From contig JAPTYO010000015.1 in the NCBI GenBank assembly GCA_036873135.1, positions 15,603,683 to 15,667,682 of the forward strand: a stretch of DNA of 64,000 nucleotides, in the 5' to 3' direction. This DNA comes from Clarkia xantiana subsp. parviflora (lineage: Eukaryota > Streptophyta > Magnoliopsida > Myrtales > Onagraceae). Shown one piece after another: positions 25,476-37,792 of the stretch (position 1 is its first letter; each line of letters opens with the position of its first letter). Made by a program: the position numbers and the translations under genes. The notes under the pieces are model-generated. The model was not told the origin of the DNA. It made no database searches and saw only the letters and a program-made list of their open reading frames with translations.

Positions 25476-26217
25476 CTAGCTTTAATTTACAATAAGGTAG
25501 ACATATATATGTTTTCACGACTATTACATACCGTGATAAGGAATTCAAGGAGAAAGAGAAACCGATGTTGTAGAGAGCAGAAAGAGAATGATAATACGGA
25601 AGGAAAGCTACATGTAGTTTAGAGATCAGTTCGAAACCCTAATTTCGATCAATTTGGCCTTTTCGAATTTACCTTGCAGAGATGCGCTCCTTAGCTCTTT
25701 TGATGTTCCATATCTGTTCAGATCAAACAATAACCGATAAAAACAAATGTAAACTGTTTCTCATCATCTCTGGGTATCGATTGTGGTCACTTCATCGTCG
25801 ACCTTCAAGGTACGGTCACTTCGTCTTGACCACCAGCCATCTCGCCACCGACCGCTTCAATCGGCCGCTCCGACGTCGATGAACAACTAAAAGAGTATAT
25901 ATATTTTATATTGGAAGTAGAAAAGCCTATGTATCTTCATCTCTAGTAATCAATGTATCGAAAGCAATTAAAGAGGGAGGCCAAAGGGTTGAAGTCATCA
26001 TTTTTTTTAAATGTGGGTTTAATTATGAGAGAGATGATACTTAAATATATAAATGGTTGATTTGTCACAATTTTATTAGATGGCTGAAGTGACGTGTCAT
26101 GCTTAGAATGCATGTCTAAATCTCTCTCATGCTTACGTGGCGCGATGAAAATCTCCCAAAGAGCTGACGTGGCGCGATAAAAATCACTTAGTCTCTTTCA
26201 TATTGCTTTATTATATA
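25476..26217 (-). mobile_element. H repeat copy 4 with an internal deletion
   Basis: Lacks about 250 bases found in copies 1-3: the sequence jumps from gtaaactgttt to ctcatcatctctggg. The short tract ttt at the join suggests end joining. The deletion fuses the upstream segment to the conserved frame (25682-25882), giving a chimeric short frame. Confidence 0.7.
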
Positions 26218-26646
26218 TTCATCGTCGACCTTCAAGGTACGGTCACTTCGTCTTGACCACCAGCCATCTCGCCACCGACCGCTTCAATCGGCCGCTCCGA
26301 CGTCGATGAACAACTAAAAGAGTATATATATTTTATATTGGAAGTAGAAAAGCCTATGTATCTTCATCTCTAGTAATCAATGTATCGAAAGCAATTAAAG
26401 AGGGAGGCCAAAGGGTTGAAGTCATCATTTTTTTTAAATGTGGGTTTAATTATGAGAGAGATGATACTTAAATATATAAATGGTTGATTTGTCACAATTT
26501 TATTAGATGGCTGAAGTGACGTGTCATGCTTAGAATGCATGTCTAAATCTCTCTCATGCTTACGTGGCGCGATGAAAATCTCCCAAAGAGCTGACGTGGC
26601 GCGATAAAAATCACTTAGTCTCTTTCATATTGCTTTATTATATATA
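26218..26646 (-). repeat. H copy 5: direct duplication of the copy 4 tail (about 425 bp)
   Basis: 26218-26640 repeats 25793-26215 without differences that I could see, from catcgtcgaccttcaagg to gctttattatata. This is a very recent tandem duplication. Confidence 0.85.
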
Positions 26647-26779
26647 CTAGGTGCCGAACCCGCGCATCGCGCGGGTGATGTAAAAAGTAAAATAAACTTA
26701 TAAAGTGAAAAATAAAATGTGTGAAATGAGACTTTAATATGAAAAATTAATATTTTTATATAACAAAATTATAATAATA

Positions 26780-27246
26780 TCTATCTATATATATATATAA
26801 TAAAGTAAAAGGAAATAGCGTGGGATGACTTAGAGTTGCCACGTCATAACAGCATCTAGAATGAATTCCATTTTTAGCACGACACAATAGCATCTAGAAG
26901 GAATTCCATGCTGACACGTCATAAATTCAATCCTCTCGCAATTATCTGACGCGCTGCTTTCTCCCCGTTTTTTCACTCCACAATTAGTGTCATTCACTTC
27001 TTTGCACGTTAATTATCCCCTCTCATAATCTCTTCATTTCCCCCCTTCACCTTAATTAATATATAGTTTTTGAAACCTCCATTTTTAAGAGAAATAAATA
27101 GATAAAAATTGAGTTTTTTTTTTTAAATTGTTTGCTTAGGTGGAGTTGTATAATTGGTTAACAATGAGTATGACGTGACACTTTCAGATGAACTCCAAAT
27201 ACTGACGTGGCAATTCTAGGTCCTCCCACTCTCTTTCATTTTACTT

Positions 27247-27284
<38 letters not shown>
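26780..27284. repeat. Inverted pair of Helitron-like 5' ends
   Basis: The left side (plus) reads tctatatatatatataataa then agtaaaaggaaatagcg; the right side read on the minus strand gives tatataataaagtaaaatga then agagagtggg. Both continue to gttgccacgtca / attgccacgtca, making imperfect inverted repeats of about 57 bp around 400 bases of spacer. Confidence 0.6.
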
Positions 27285-27288
<4 letters not shown>

Positions 27289-27492
27289 TTTGAAACCTCC
27301 ATTTTTAAGAGAAATAAATAGATTAAAATTGAGTTTTTTTTAAAAATTGTTTGCTTAGGTGGAGTTGTATAATTAGTTAACAATGAGTATGACGTGGCAC
27401 TTTCAGATGAACTCCAAATGCTGACGTGGCAATTCTAGGTCCTCCCACTCTCTTTCATTTTACTTCATTATATATATATATATATATATATA
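27063..27492. repeat. Tandem duplication of about 215 bp ending in TA runs
   Basis: agtttttgaaacctcc at 27065 and 27285 begin two near-identical units that both end in ctctttcattttactt and a TA run (27249-27284, 27470-27492). Confidence 0.85.
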
Positions 27493-28013
27493 TTACTTGT
27501 AGTAATCTAGTGAGTGGTAAAAACTTACCCTTCCTACACGGATCTTCATTGCTCCGAATTCTTTCTTTGATTTAGCAAACTATATCAGCTAATTAACAAA
27601 ATCACTTGGAAAATATACAATTTTATTGAACAAATAATCAATCAATTGCTAGTCATAAATACCATCAGTCGTCAATTTTTCCTCTCGGATATTACATGAA
27701 GCTTCATCAAGTCATTCATTTTTCTGTAGTGGCGTGAAGATCGATTTTACCCTTTTAGAAAAAAAAAAATATCGGAGTTTTCAGTAATATGCAAGCTTGC
27801 ACTTAAGTCAGTATCTTCCACAGTTTGACAAAATTTTCTCCAAATATTAATATAATGTAGGAATAAAAAAAATTAACATATGAAAACTGAAATAAGAAAC
27901 AACATAATATATGATTACCCATGACCACTACTATAAGAAGGAAACAATTCAACAACTAAAATAACCAAAGCTCAATTACAAAAAGGGTTCATCTGTGATA
28001 GTTGAATAGCATA

Positions 28014-28312
28014 TTACCTGTGTCGCTCCTTGATGAAATTAAGAATAATCCCATCAACCGCCCAGATTGACCAATCTTTATGTAAGGAAAATATGATTTG
28101 ATCAAACTCATCTTGGTGCTTCTTCAAGTAGAGACATTCGCTGAACAAAGAGCAATGCATCATAGTGAATATTTTCATAAGTTCAAACTCATAAGTTAGA
28201 TGATATAACAACTACCTGACAATACAAACTGCATCGTGTAGTCTGGAAGTCATATGCTGCAATATGACGTTCAAAGTAACCATCTTGTATTGCAAGTTCA
28301 ATGGTATCTACA
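28014..28312 (-). pseudogene. Two exon-like fragments captured in Helitron 2, unidentified gene
   Basis: Minus strand: a piece entering after an intron-like ttttgtag (near 28312) and leaving at attgtcag/gtagttg (near 28217), and a second from about 28143 leaving at gacacag/gtaatat (28018). The second is open for over 40 codons (for example QDEFDQIIFSLHKDWSIWAV). I do not recognise the protein. Proper splice borders without a full gene suggest Helitron capture. The remainder of 27500-29400 shows nothing clear. Confidence 0.4.
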
Positions 28313-29409
28313 AAAGATAAAAAGATTTCGCAATAAGGAAATACATGGTTTAGTTAAATATATGAACACCCATGTAGAAAAATGCCCAAGTAATAACTAA
28401 GAGAAAAGTATATTTTAGTCATTATCTTTTTTTTTGGCCAAATATTTTTAGTCATCATCACTGATTGCATTCATCCAAGGAAAGAAGAAAGTTGAACATA
28501 CCTCTCTAACCCACCTCCAGCCTTTTGAGAATCAGACACAAATTCGAAGAAATATTCTACTCTCACAAAATGATGAAATAGAGTCGAGAAAAAAGAAACT
28601 CCTCGAGCAGAGCATATACCGTAAAAGGCAGAGTAGGATCTAGTGAAGATAAAACTCGATCAGTGATGAGACTGATCGGTTGGTGAGAAGAACTCGCATA
28701 AACGACAACGATAATGAACATCGGGAGAAAAATGTTGACGATTGAGCTGCCAAATGCATTGTATTACTTGAAAAAAAAAAAAAAAAAAAAAAAACGTTAT
28801 TAACCTAGAAATCTCATCAAGTAAGCTCTTCCTCTAATGTTAGACCCGTTTTAGGTGCATGATTTCCTTAAAAACGTCACAGGTTGTGGAAGAGCATACT
28901 GATTCAACTAAGTTTCAGACGTAGAGTTGTGGACAACCTACAGTTGGGGGAACATGAACAACCAAGATCGTAGAAAAGTAACAAAATTAAGACGCTAAGG
29001 GTAAAAGAAAATTGTTTCCTCGAAGTAGCAATTATTATGAGGAAAAAATGCAGAATAAGATCTCACCGGAATTAACTGTTGGGGCACATCTTCTTGGTTC
29101 TTGGTGGGACCTTATATCACTTTCTATAGAAATTTCACATTAAATTTCACAGTTTATAGCATCACTTTTTTTTTAAGCGTAATAAATTGTTATATTTTGG
29201 TCACAGAAGTGTTATAATTAAGTGAGACTTTTGGTTTCTCTAGAAGTCATCATTAAAGTGAGATGGTTGAGATGAATGAACCAAGTATCAAACCGGTTGT
29301 AGAAACCATGCTAAAGTATGACGTGGCGTACTTACATTCACCTATTAGTCTGACGTGGCGCACTTACATTTCCTTAGTCTCTTTCCTATTACCTTATAAT
29401 ATATATAGA

Positions 29410-29645
29410 TAGATAGATACTTAATTATGAAAGAGAATATAAAATAGTTACTAAAAAAAATTAAAATATATAAATGGTTGATTTGTCACAATTTCATTAG
29501 ATGGCTGAAGTGACGTGTCATGCTTAGAATGCATGTCTAACTCTCTCTCATGCTTACTTGGCGCGATGAAAATCTCCCACAGTGCTGACCTGGCGCGATA
29601 AAAATCACTTAGTCTCTTTCATATTGCTTTATTATATATATAGAT
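29410..29645 (-). mobile_element. H repeat copy 6 (partial)
   Basis: Starts mid-unit at cttaattatgaaagag and runs to the H terminus (tttattatatatagat). The join to Helitron 2 is not at the expected H position, so this flank is rearranged. Confidence 0.65.
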
Positions 29646-29713
29646 ACATAGATTTTCGCTAGGCGGGGTTGAATTTGATGTCGATATAGAATTCGCGAAC
29701 CCGCTCATTTAGC

Positions 29714-29762
<49 letters not shown>

Positions 29763-30240
29763 CTTTAGAAGTTAATATATTATTGGAATGATTCCCAGAA
29801 CACGATACGAATCTGGCACGACACAAATTCACATAACCCACACGAATTGACAATCTATAGGTCTCATATTAGTAATTAATGTAAATCATAAATATATACA
29901 TTAATAGCATCCACAAATGTTTTACATATTTTCTATTCCTTAAAGGTTCCACATAAGCTATTTATGTGTGTTTTAAAGAATACATAAAGTTAAATCATGC
30001 TTAAACAAAATTAGGTCCCAATGGTATTACTTAACTATATTACTTAAATATATTTTAATATTAAATCCCAACATACCAACCTTAAAAATTAAGTAGCATT
30101 AATTGTATTTGAAATTATTTGGGTCCCCAATGGTATTACTCAACTATATTACTTAAACATATTTTAATATTAAATCTCAACATACCAACTTAACAAATTC
30201 ACTAGCATTAATTGTATTTGAAATTGGTCGTTTGTTATTT
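29646..30240. repeat. (TAA)n/MITE module, copy 3, with uninterrupted MITE body
   Basis: tttcgctaggcggggttg, a (TAA)n run (29714-29760), then a MITE-like segment starting gcatccacaaatgttttac (29909) that continues past aagct. Its body contains a direct duplication of about 108 bp (ggtcccaatggtattac, 30014 and 30122). Confidence 0.6.
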
Positions 30241-30408
30241 ATTTACTGCAGTTGAAGATGTTGTTGTTGTACATATTGCATCTATATGTATATTCATCTT
30301 ATCTACAAAGCTTGCTCAAATCCTATATTATATGATCCAACAAGTTTTTCACAATCCAATTCCATTGACATATTATCAGTTTTGACGAGTTCATTCGATA
30401 AAGAATAA

Positions 30409-30591
30409 ATGGATATTGCAACTGATAAGTATGCATCAACCAATATCATTAAAAGAAAGAATAATGCACTAAATATATACGTTGACTGTGAGAAATCTAA
30501 AATGGATATTGCAACTGATGAGTATGCATCAACCAATATCATTAAAAAAAGAATAATTCACTAAATATATACGTTGAACGTGAGAAATCTA
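30409..30591. repeat. Tandem duplication, 92-bp unit
   Basis: aatggatattgcaactgat at 30409 and 30501; the two copies are nearly identical. The 79-residue minus-strand frame here is a by-product. Confidence 0.85.
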
Positions 30592-30603
30592 ATAAATAAT
30601 ACT

Positions 30604-30845
30604 AAGTGTTTGTCTAACAGTTAGAAATTTATTCATGGTTGACATGTATACATTCATATGCATCAATACTAAGTGTTTGCCCAACACCTAGAATTTTTTT
30701 CATGATTGACATGTATGCATCATTGCTAGTGTTCTTCAACACTTAGAATTTTTTCCATGATTTACATGTATTCATCCATATGAGTCAATGCTAGCGTTGA
30801 CCAACACTTAGTAATTTTTTTCCATGGATTGACATGTGTGCATCA
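30604..30845. repeat. Four degenerate tandem units of about 60-70 bp
   Basis: Each unit has a variant of agtgtttgnccaacacttag, then ttttttncatgattgacatg and tgcatcat. They are clearly related but diverged, so older than the neighbouring 92-bp duplication. Confidence 0.75.
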
Positions 30846-31005
30846 TTAGGGGTGTAAACGAGTCAAGCTACTCGTGAGCTACTCGAGATCGGCTCGGTCA
30901 ATATTCGAATTCGGCTCGCTAAATTTCGAGAGCAGAACGAGCAAGGAAAGCAATATCGACTCGGCAAAAGACCGCCAAGATCGGAACCTCAACGATTCAG
31001 ACCAC

Positions 31006-31062
31006 TAAATAATTCAGTCCCAAAATCATGCATTTCCGAGATCCATCCCATAATCGAAACTA
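31006..31062 (-). repeat. Short Copia leader fragment
   Basis: tttccgagatccatccca then taatcgaaactaggca matches 4034-4070 in the minus-strand Copia leader. It ends about 20 bases before the first surviving exon of the aminotransferase copy, so a Copia-related event probably removed that gene's 5' half. Confidence 0.6.
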
Positions 31063-31084
31063 GGCAGGGAATCAGTTTCTGCAG

Positions 31085-32884
<1,800 letters not shown>

Positions 32885-34732
32885 CCGTTTTGTATTAGTA
32901 GCATGTGATATGATATGTATATATTGTGTTCCATTGACACTGCTGCAAGTTCCCACCGATAGACAGTAATTATGTAATTTACATATTGTTGTAATTAGAC
33001 TTAGTCAGAAAATTAGTATGTATATATATACATAAATAAATAAATCATTGTCTACTATACATCTATGGGGATCATGTGCATTAAAATCTGTTCGATCAAC
33101 ATAAAGCTTGATATCAAAGAATCGTAAATCGCACTTACCGAGTATGTAGGTGTGACGCTTTAACGCCTCGTTTTTAGTTGAGAAATTGGTATTTATATAT
33201 CTACTATATATTAATTCTATGAGCATTATTCCATATATATTAAAGATATTAATAATAAATGTTACTTTTATCATATCAGTAAATTTATATTAAATTATCT
33301 AGCACGGTTGATTAGAGCTTAATCTTTTTCACTGGAGTGTGTATGATCACTTCCCAGCTTCCCTTATAATATTTTTTCTTAAATTTTGCCAATGAATTAT
33401 ACTGTCTGCAAAATTTTAAAATTATATTATATTTTTTATTTTTTTTCAAAGTTAGCAATTTTTTTATTTGCTAAAAGTTGTTTTTTTTTCCTTAAAGTTT
33501 GCCGATGAAATAATGTCACCAAATTTTTTAATTTTTTTTTTCAAACTTATCGATTTTTTTTGGTTGCTGACAAAGTGCATTTAGTAAGAAAATATATTAC
33601 ATTTGTCGACCAAATTATATATCCTCAATAAAGCATATAAATCTTAAAAAATTTCGGAATGATAAGTTTTTTTTTTGTGTTTGAATAACCTTCGTTGGTT
33701 TATATATTTTTCCGAAAAAAAAATAATCAATTAATATGTCAATATAATATACATAATATATTGAGGTAATTTCACCCAATAATATATTATTATTTACATT
33801 TATATACGACTTTAGCATGCACGATGCACAAGGATAGCACCTACTAATATATTTTGCCTTACTTTTCTAAAACGGATCGAACAAGTTGGAAAAACAAGTA
33901 ACTCTATTAGTCCTAAAAAATTTACATCTTCTATCGATGATACACTATATCGTTATATCGACAAGTCTTAGCACTTAAAACTCATCATTGAAACTTATCT
34001 AAACTTTGTTGGATTAATAAGTTTTTTTTTTTGTGTTTATTATTACCTTTGTTATTTTAGATATTTTCTGATAAATTCAATTAATAGGTCAAATTAATAT
34101 GTCAACATGATATATTGAGCATTATGATTTTCATCAAATAATATGTTATTTTATAAGTATTTATCACCAAAAGTACCTTTAACCCTTTTATTTATTTTTT
34201 ACTATAGGATCGTTCTTGAAACCCCATGAAAAATAGATGAATAGATGAACCGCATGGACAACAAATGTGGGTTATAAAAAGAATGTAATACTGTTAGCAA
34301 TTTAATGCTTTATTTATATTAATTATAAGTTTTAAATTTAACTTTATTATTAAATATGAGTGAACAAAAAAAATATTCATGATTAATATTTCTCCATTAT
34401 AAGTTGATTCAACGCCACGCAAGTGAAAATTATTAGAAACATGTTATAGATGTGATCAGGAACGGAGCTATACGAGATCCAGTGGGGAACTTGCCTCTCC
34501 TGACCTCCATGAAAGCTAACAAATATACTTGTAAGCTATAGATAAAAATCGGACTTGCTTGACTTTGCACCCTCTGAAATTTGTGAAAATCGTATGCTTG
34601 CCCCAATGTTCAAATATGTAGCTTAATCTTGACAAAGAAAAAAAATTCCAAGAGTTTCGAGCGTCTGGACTGGTTCGTTCATCTGCTAGCACGTTCTTCT
34701 TGTTCTTGAACAATGAAGAAGATGAACATAAT
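32885..34732. other. AT-rich spacer with homopolymer runs and one diverged direct repeat
   Basis: A block at about 33657-33800 (ataagttttttttttgtgt, then aattaatatgtcaa) resembles 34018-34160. Frequent T9-T10 runs. The frame at 34516-34899 on the minus strand shows no family features and I do not call it a gene. Confidence 0.45.
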
Positions 34733-34930
34733 AATAAGGGAAAAGTATAAAAAATATGTAACATGTTTTTCAAAAATATTTTTAGGTATAACATGTTTTT
34801 TATCGTATGTTTTAGATGTAATACGTTTGAAAACGGATATTTTAGATGAAAAGTTAAATATTCCGTTAAATGAGTGTTAAGTGAATCCATGTGCCGCACA
34901 CATGAATTTTAAGTAGACATTTTAAAAAAT
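34733..34930 (+). repeat. Dispersed repeat (gggaaaagtataaaaaatat family), plus copy
   Basis: Shares with the inverse of 36998-37200 the blocks agggaaaagtat, tataacatgttt, gttttagatgta and tccgcacatga/gccgcacacatga in the same order. The two diverged copies face each other across the acetyltransferase relic. Confidence 0.5.
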
Positions 34931-34959
34931 GAAGTTCCTAATTTTCCCTTAAGTGACTA

Positions 34960-35390
34960 CCGAGTCCGAGACTCTTCTTCTCCGTTTTCCACACCGGATT
35001 CTCTCCTCAGCTTGCGCTTATAAACATGTTGGAACAAGTGTTGGATTCCCTTGCCTTCACATTCTTCATCTGAATTCTCAGTTATGTGGAGCTTACGGAG
35101 GAACTCTTGGATCATCGAGGTACCGACAAAGCTCATCAAAAGGGTACCCTATAAGTTGAACGCTATCAGATTGAGACATGATCAAACCCAAATGATGTTT
35201 CTAAAGATTTTAGATTATTAGTTTCAGACAACTTTGATCATCTACACTTGATCCTAACCTAGATATTTTTTTGTCTATTTTGCAGTCAATATTTAATTTT
35301 GAGCTTGATCAGTGCATGATATTTTGCCCTTTTTCTCAAGTTTAGCTAGCTAGCACACACATGAAATTTAAAAAAGGGCGCCATGAGATC
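34960..35390. other. Unassigned stretch
   Basis: Short frames on both strands at 34953-35159 have coding-like composition but no recognisable family. It could include further exons of the minus-strand acetyltransferase relic next to it; I could not match them. Confidence 0.3.
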
Positions 35391-35396
35391 TATTAC

Positions 35397-36090
35397 CTTA
35401 ACCAACTCCGACACCAGGACCCTACACACGCCCTGCTGACGGAACTTAAAATCAGTAGCAATCAGAGGCATCGATCTCTGCCACCTTTAGACCGTGAATC
35501 CTGAATATAAAGATATCAAGTAATTAATTAACATGCAAATTCTGACATCAATAAAGTAATTAAGAGATAGAAAGCGCATAGAAATAAAGACCTAATTGTG
35601 GCTGCAGATATGACCTCACCAGTGCTTTTCTGCAAAACCACGACATAAAATCCTCAGAAGTCCAATCTTTTATGTTTGGATCTGCACACGAGGGACAAAG
35701 TTCATGCTCAATTCCTAAACGTTAGAGATTTCACTTTTCGAATTTTTTTTTATATCGGTAAATCGATTTAAAAAGATACTAAATGTGTTAAATTATCTCT
35801 GCGTACTTTGTGAATATCCAAAGCAGCCATGAATAAGTGCATCCTAACCAATTCATCATAACATCGCGATGCTTAATTTGAACCATTAGTGAAAGCACTT
35901 CATATGAATAATATATATTCATACATAATTAAATAACCGAAGGTATTCTTACTTGGAGCTATAAACAATGTCTCTAACCAGATTTCTCTAAGTATGAACC
36001 TCGATAATAGGCTCTCAAAGCTCTCCTGGATGATCCTAAGGGCATCAAATAACTTGACAAGGTTAGGTTCCCTTATACTTTTGGGTGGTG
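35397..36090 (-). pseudogene. IDM1-like (PHD finger / GNAT) acetyltransferase pseudogene fragment
   Basis: Three minus-strand exons with good splice borders: about 36090-35953, 35681-35592 and 35500-35397. Read in order they give segments of the GNAT acetyltransferase part of plant PHD-finger proteins related to IDM1: KLFDALRIIQESFE, RNLVRDIVYSS, GFYVVVLQKSTGEVISAA, RIHGLKVAE, and the acetyl-CoA loop region FKFRQQGVCRVLV. The intact family acetylates histones in the nucleus. This copy is broken by a 2-base insertion (gagag near 36024), an in-frame TAG near 35993, a TGA near 35655 and a frameshift at 35470. The PHD region and the last exons are not visible. Introns are retained, so it is a DNA-level copy. 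The upstream edge of the first exon is approximate. Confidence 0.75.
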
Positions 36091-36399
36091 GAAGATGACA
36101 TACATGCATATATGATGTAGTAATGCAGTGGTTGGGGTTTATGGAGTCAACTTCCATGCTTCGTGGCTCGAGTTATGAAAGACATAGCTTGGGTGACAAC
36201 AAAAGATTTTATTAGAGGGGAGTTCAAGCCAGTCTATATATATAATGTCTTTGAATATCATCACGGATGATGATATATATAGTTCATCATCGCTGCTCCG
36301 CCCCCAAGGACATGGAAATTGAGGATGCTAATTTGAGTTGCTTATTAACCGGATGGGATATGGGTGTGCTTCGACCTGACCCGCGCGAAATAACGGCTT

Positions 36400-36991
36400 G
36401 TCGAATGTGCAGGTTCTGTATTATGCAAAGTCTTCAAGTCCGCGCTGTCTGCTCCGCGCTTCCTTTCCAAACCTGCACACGGGGTAATAACTAGCACGCG
36501 AAGAGGGGTGTTGCTAGTTGAACCCTCTCCGATGCTTCAATGAGAATCTAGAGAGATAAAGCTAGAGAGAAGTCAAAGTTCCTAATCCAATCTCAAAACG
36601 AGTTAAAATGAAATGGGCGGCCAAGATTCCAATATATAGGAGCTCTTAGACCCGAACCCGGTTTTGTGCGGTTCTACTCCGATTTAATAGAAAAATGTGA
36701 ACCAAAGTCGGGTTTAATCAAGGTTGGCGATCGGGAAACTCAGACTTAGTGTAAAAACACGTTGGTAAAATACACGCATCAATGGCGGCAATCCGGACCA
36801 CGTCGGATTAGGACAATTTGACGTGGTCCGGATTGTCAAGACAATCCGGACGAGTCCGGTCCGGACGCGCGTGTTGCCCGTACGAACCGTTTTGACTCGC
36901 GGGTTTAACGTTTCGATCCGTTTTCGTGGGTTTGACGTGTTCGTGAGGTCCGAAATATAAATACGAAACCAAATTGGGCATATATCCATCA
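36400..36991 (-). repeat. LTR of the TGATGGATATA family (minus strand), left end unresolved
   Basis: The minus strand begins TGATGGATATATGCCCAATT at 36991 and shares the tctagctttatctctc and ggagagggttcaac blocks with 12894-13570 and 43284-44017, in order. Its middle has tccggac/gtccgga palindromic arms (36790-36870) where the other copies have different palindromes. The other end could be anywhere from 36267 to 36400. No target duplication was found. Confidence 0.7.
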
Positions 36992-36997
36992 GGGTGT

Positions 36998-37200
36998 AAC
37001 ATGTATTTTCCATTTCTTTTTTATTTTCAGTAAGTCATGTGCGGAGCATGTGATGACTTAAAGGTTAGATTTAACGGCGTTAGTAGAATACATCTAAAAC
37101 AGAAAAAATGAAACATATTATATCCATTACGAAACATGTTATATCTTTTACAACCGTCTGCAGACGTATTATATATTTTTCATACTTTTCCCTAATAATA
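36998..37200 (-). repeat. Dispersed repeat (gggaaaagtataaaaaatat family), minus copy
   Basis: Inverse counterpart of 34733-34930; see there for shared blocks. Between it and the LTR at 37472 lies about 270 bases of T-rich spacer with TA runs and nothing else visible. Confidence 0.5.
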
Positions 37201-37471
37201 AAGATGAGAGAGAGTACTTTTCTCTTTTGGGTTTGTTTTTGTCTGTTATCTTTTTTTTTCCCAAGATATATCTTTTATTTGTTAATAAAAATATATTTTT
37301 ACCAAAGAATAAATATAATACAAGTTATTTGCAACATTGTCCCTATTCTTTTTCCAAGCCAATTCTTATTGTTTCTTTATTGATCATACTTATAATAATT
37401 TTTTTCTTAATTATTTGTATATATATATATATAATAATACTTAACAAAAAAAGGGAAAGATAATTAATAAC

Positions 37472-37775
37472 TGTTATGTTCGACCAAGTCTACTCTAGGA
37501 GGACTAGGAAGTAAAATAAGGCAACTTAATATTGTCATATTTGAGTTATAGCTTATTAAGGAATTACTATATTCTAGCAATAACATTAGGAAATAATACA
37601 TAGCCTAGAGCTTCTTGTAATCTGTATATAAGAGCATGAAGAATATAATAAAAAGGCACATTCCAAAAATTAATCTTAGTCTCCTATCGAGATTAGGGTT
37701 GATTAGGAAGAAGATTATCATCTACTCTATATTGTTACTTTTCGGTTGTGTTAGTCTTGATCCAGGGCCGTAAGA
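37472..37775 (+). repeat. 5' LTR of Gypsy copy A (304 bp)
   Basis: Starts TGTTATGTTCGACC and ends CCGTAAGA; the second copy keeps CCGTAACA at 53750-53757, so the original ends were TGTTA..TAACA. A TATA-like tgtatataagagc lies at 37622-37634. The primer-binding site follows at 37780. The short LTR suits the compact plant Gypsy (Reina-like) group, which is an inference from length. The duplication breakpoint, base 37655, falls inside this LTR. Confidence 0.85.
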
Positions 37776-37779
37776 ACTT

Positions 37780-37791
37780 TGGTATCAGAGC
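37780..37791 (+). promoter_or_regulatory. Primer-binding site of Gypsy copy A
   Basis: TGGTATCAGAGC, complementary to initiator methionine tRNA, four bases inside the LTR and directly before the gag start codon at 37793. Confidence 0.9.
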
Positions 37792-37792
37792 T

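Larger units (their letters stand above)
26647..29409 (-). mobile_element. Non-autonomous Helitron 2 (about 2.76 kb, minus strand)
   Basis: The 3' end is CTAG (26647-26650) next to a 7-bp hairpin (cccgcgc-atc-gcgcggg, 26659-26675). It is inserted after gctttattatata, exactly where Helitron 1 sits in another H copy. The minus-strand 5' end is TCTATATATATTATAAGGTA at about 29409; TA-rich sequence leaves a few bases of doubt. No Rep/helicase frame. It holds exon-like fragments, an A25-27 run near 28770-28794, and a pair of inverted Helitron-like 5' ends. Confidence 0.65.

Noticed and set aside
34516..34899. 127-residue minus-strand gene
   Set aside because: Biased composition, no recognisable domain, overlaps a dispersed repeat; probably chance.
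37108..37463. Membrane-protein-like frames rich in Phe, Ile and Tyr
   Set aside because: Translation of T-rich and TA-rich spacer; no conservation evidence.
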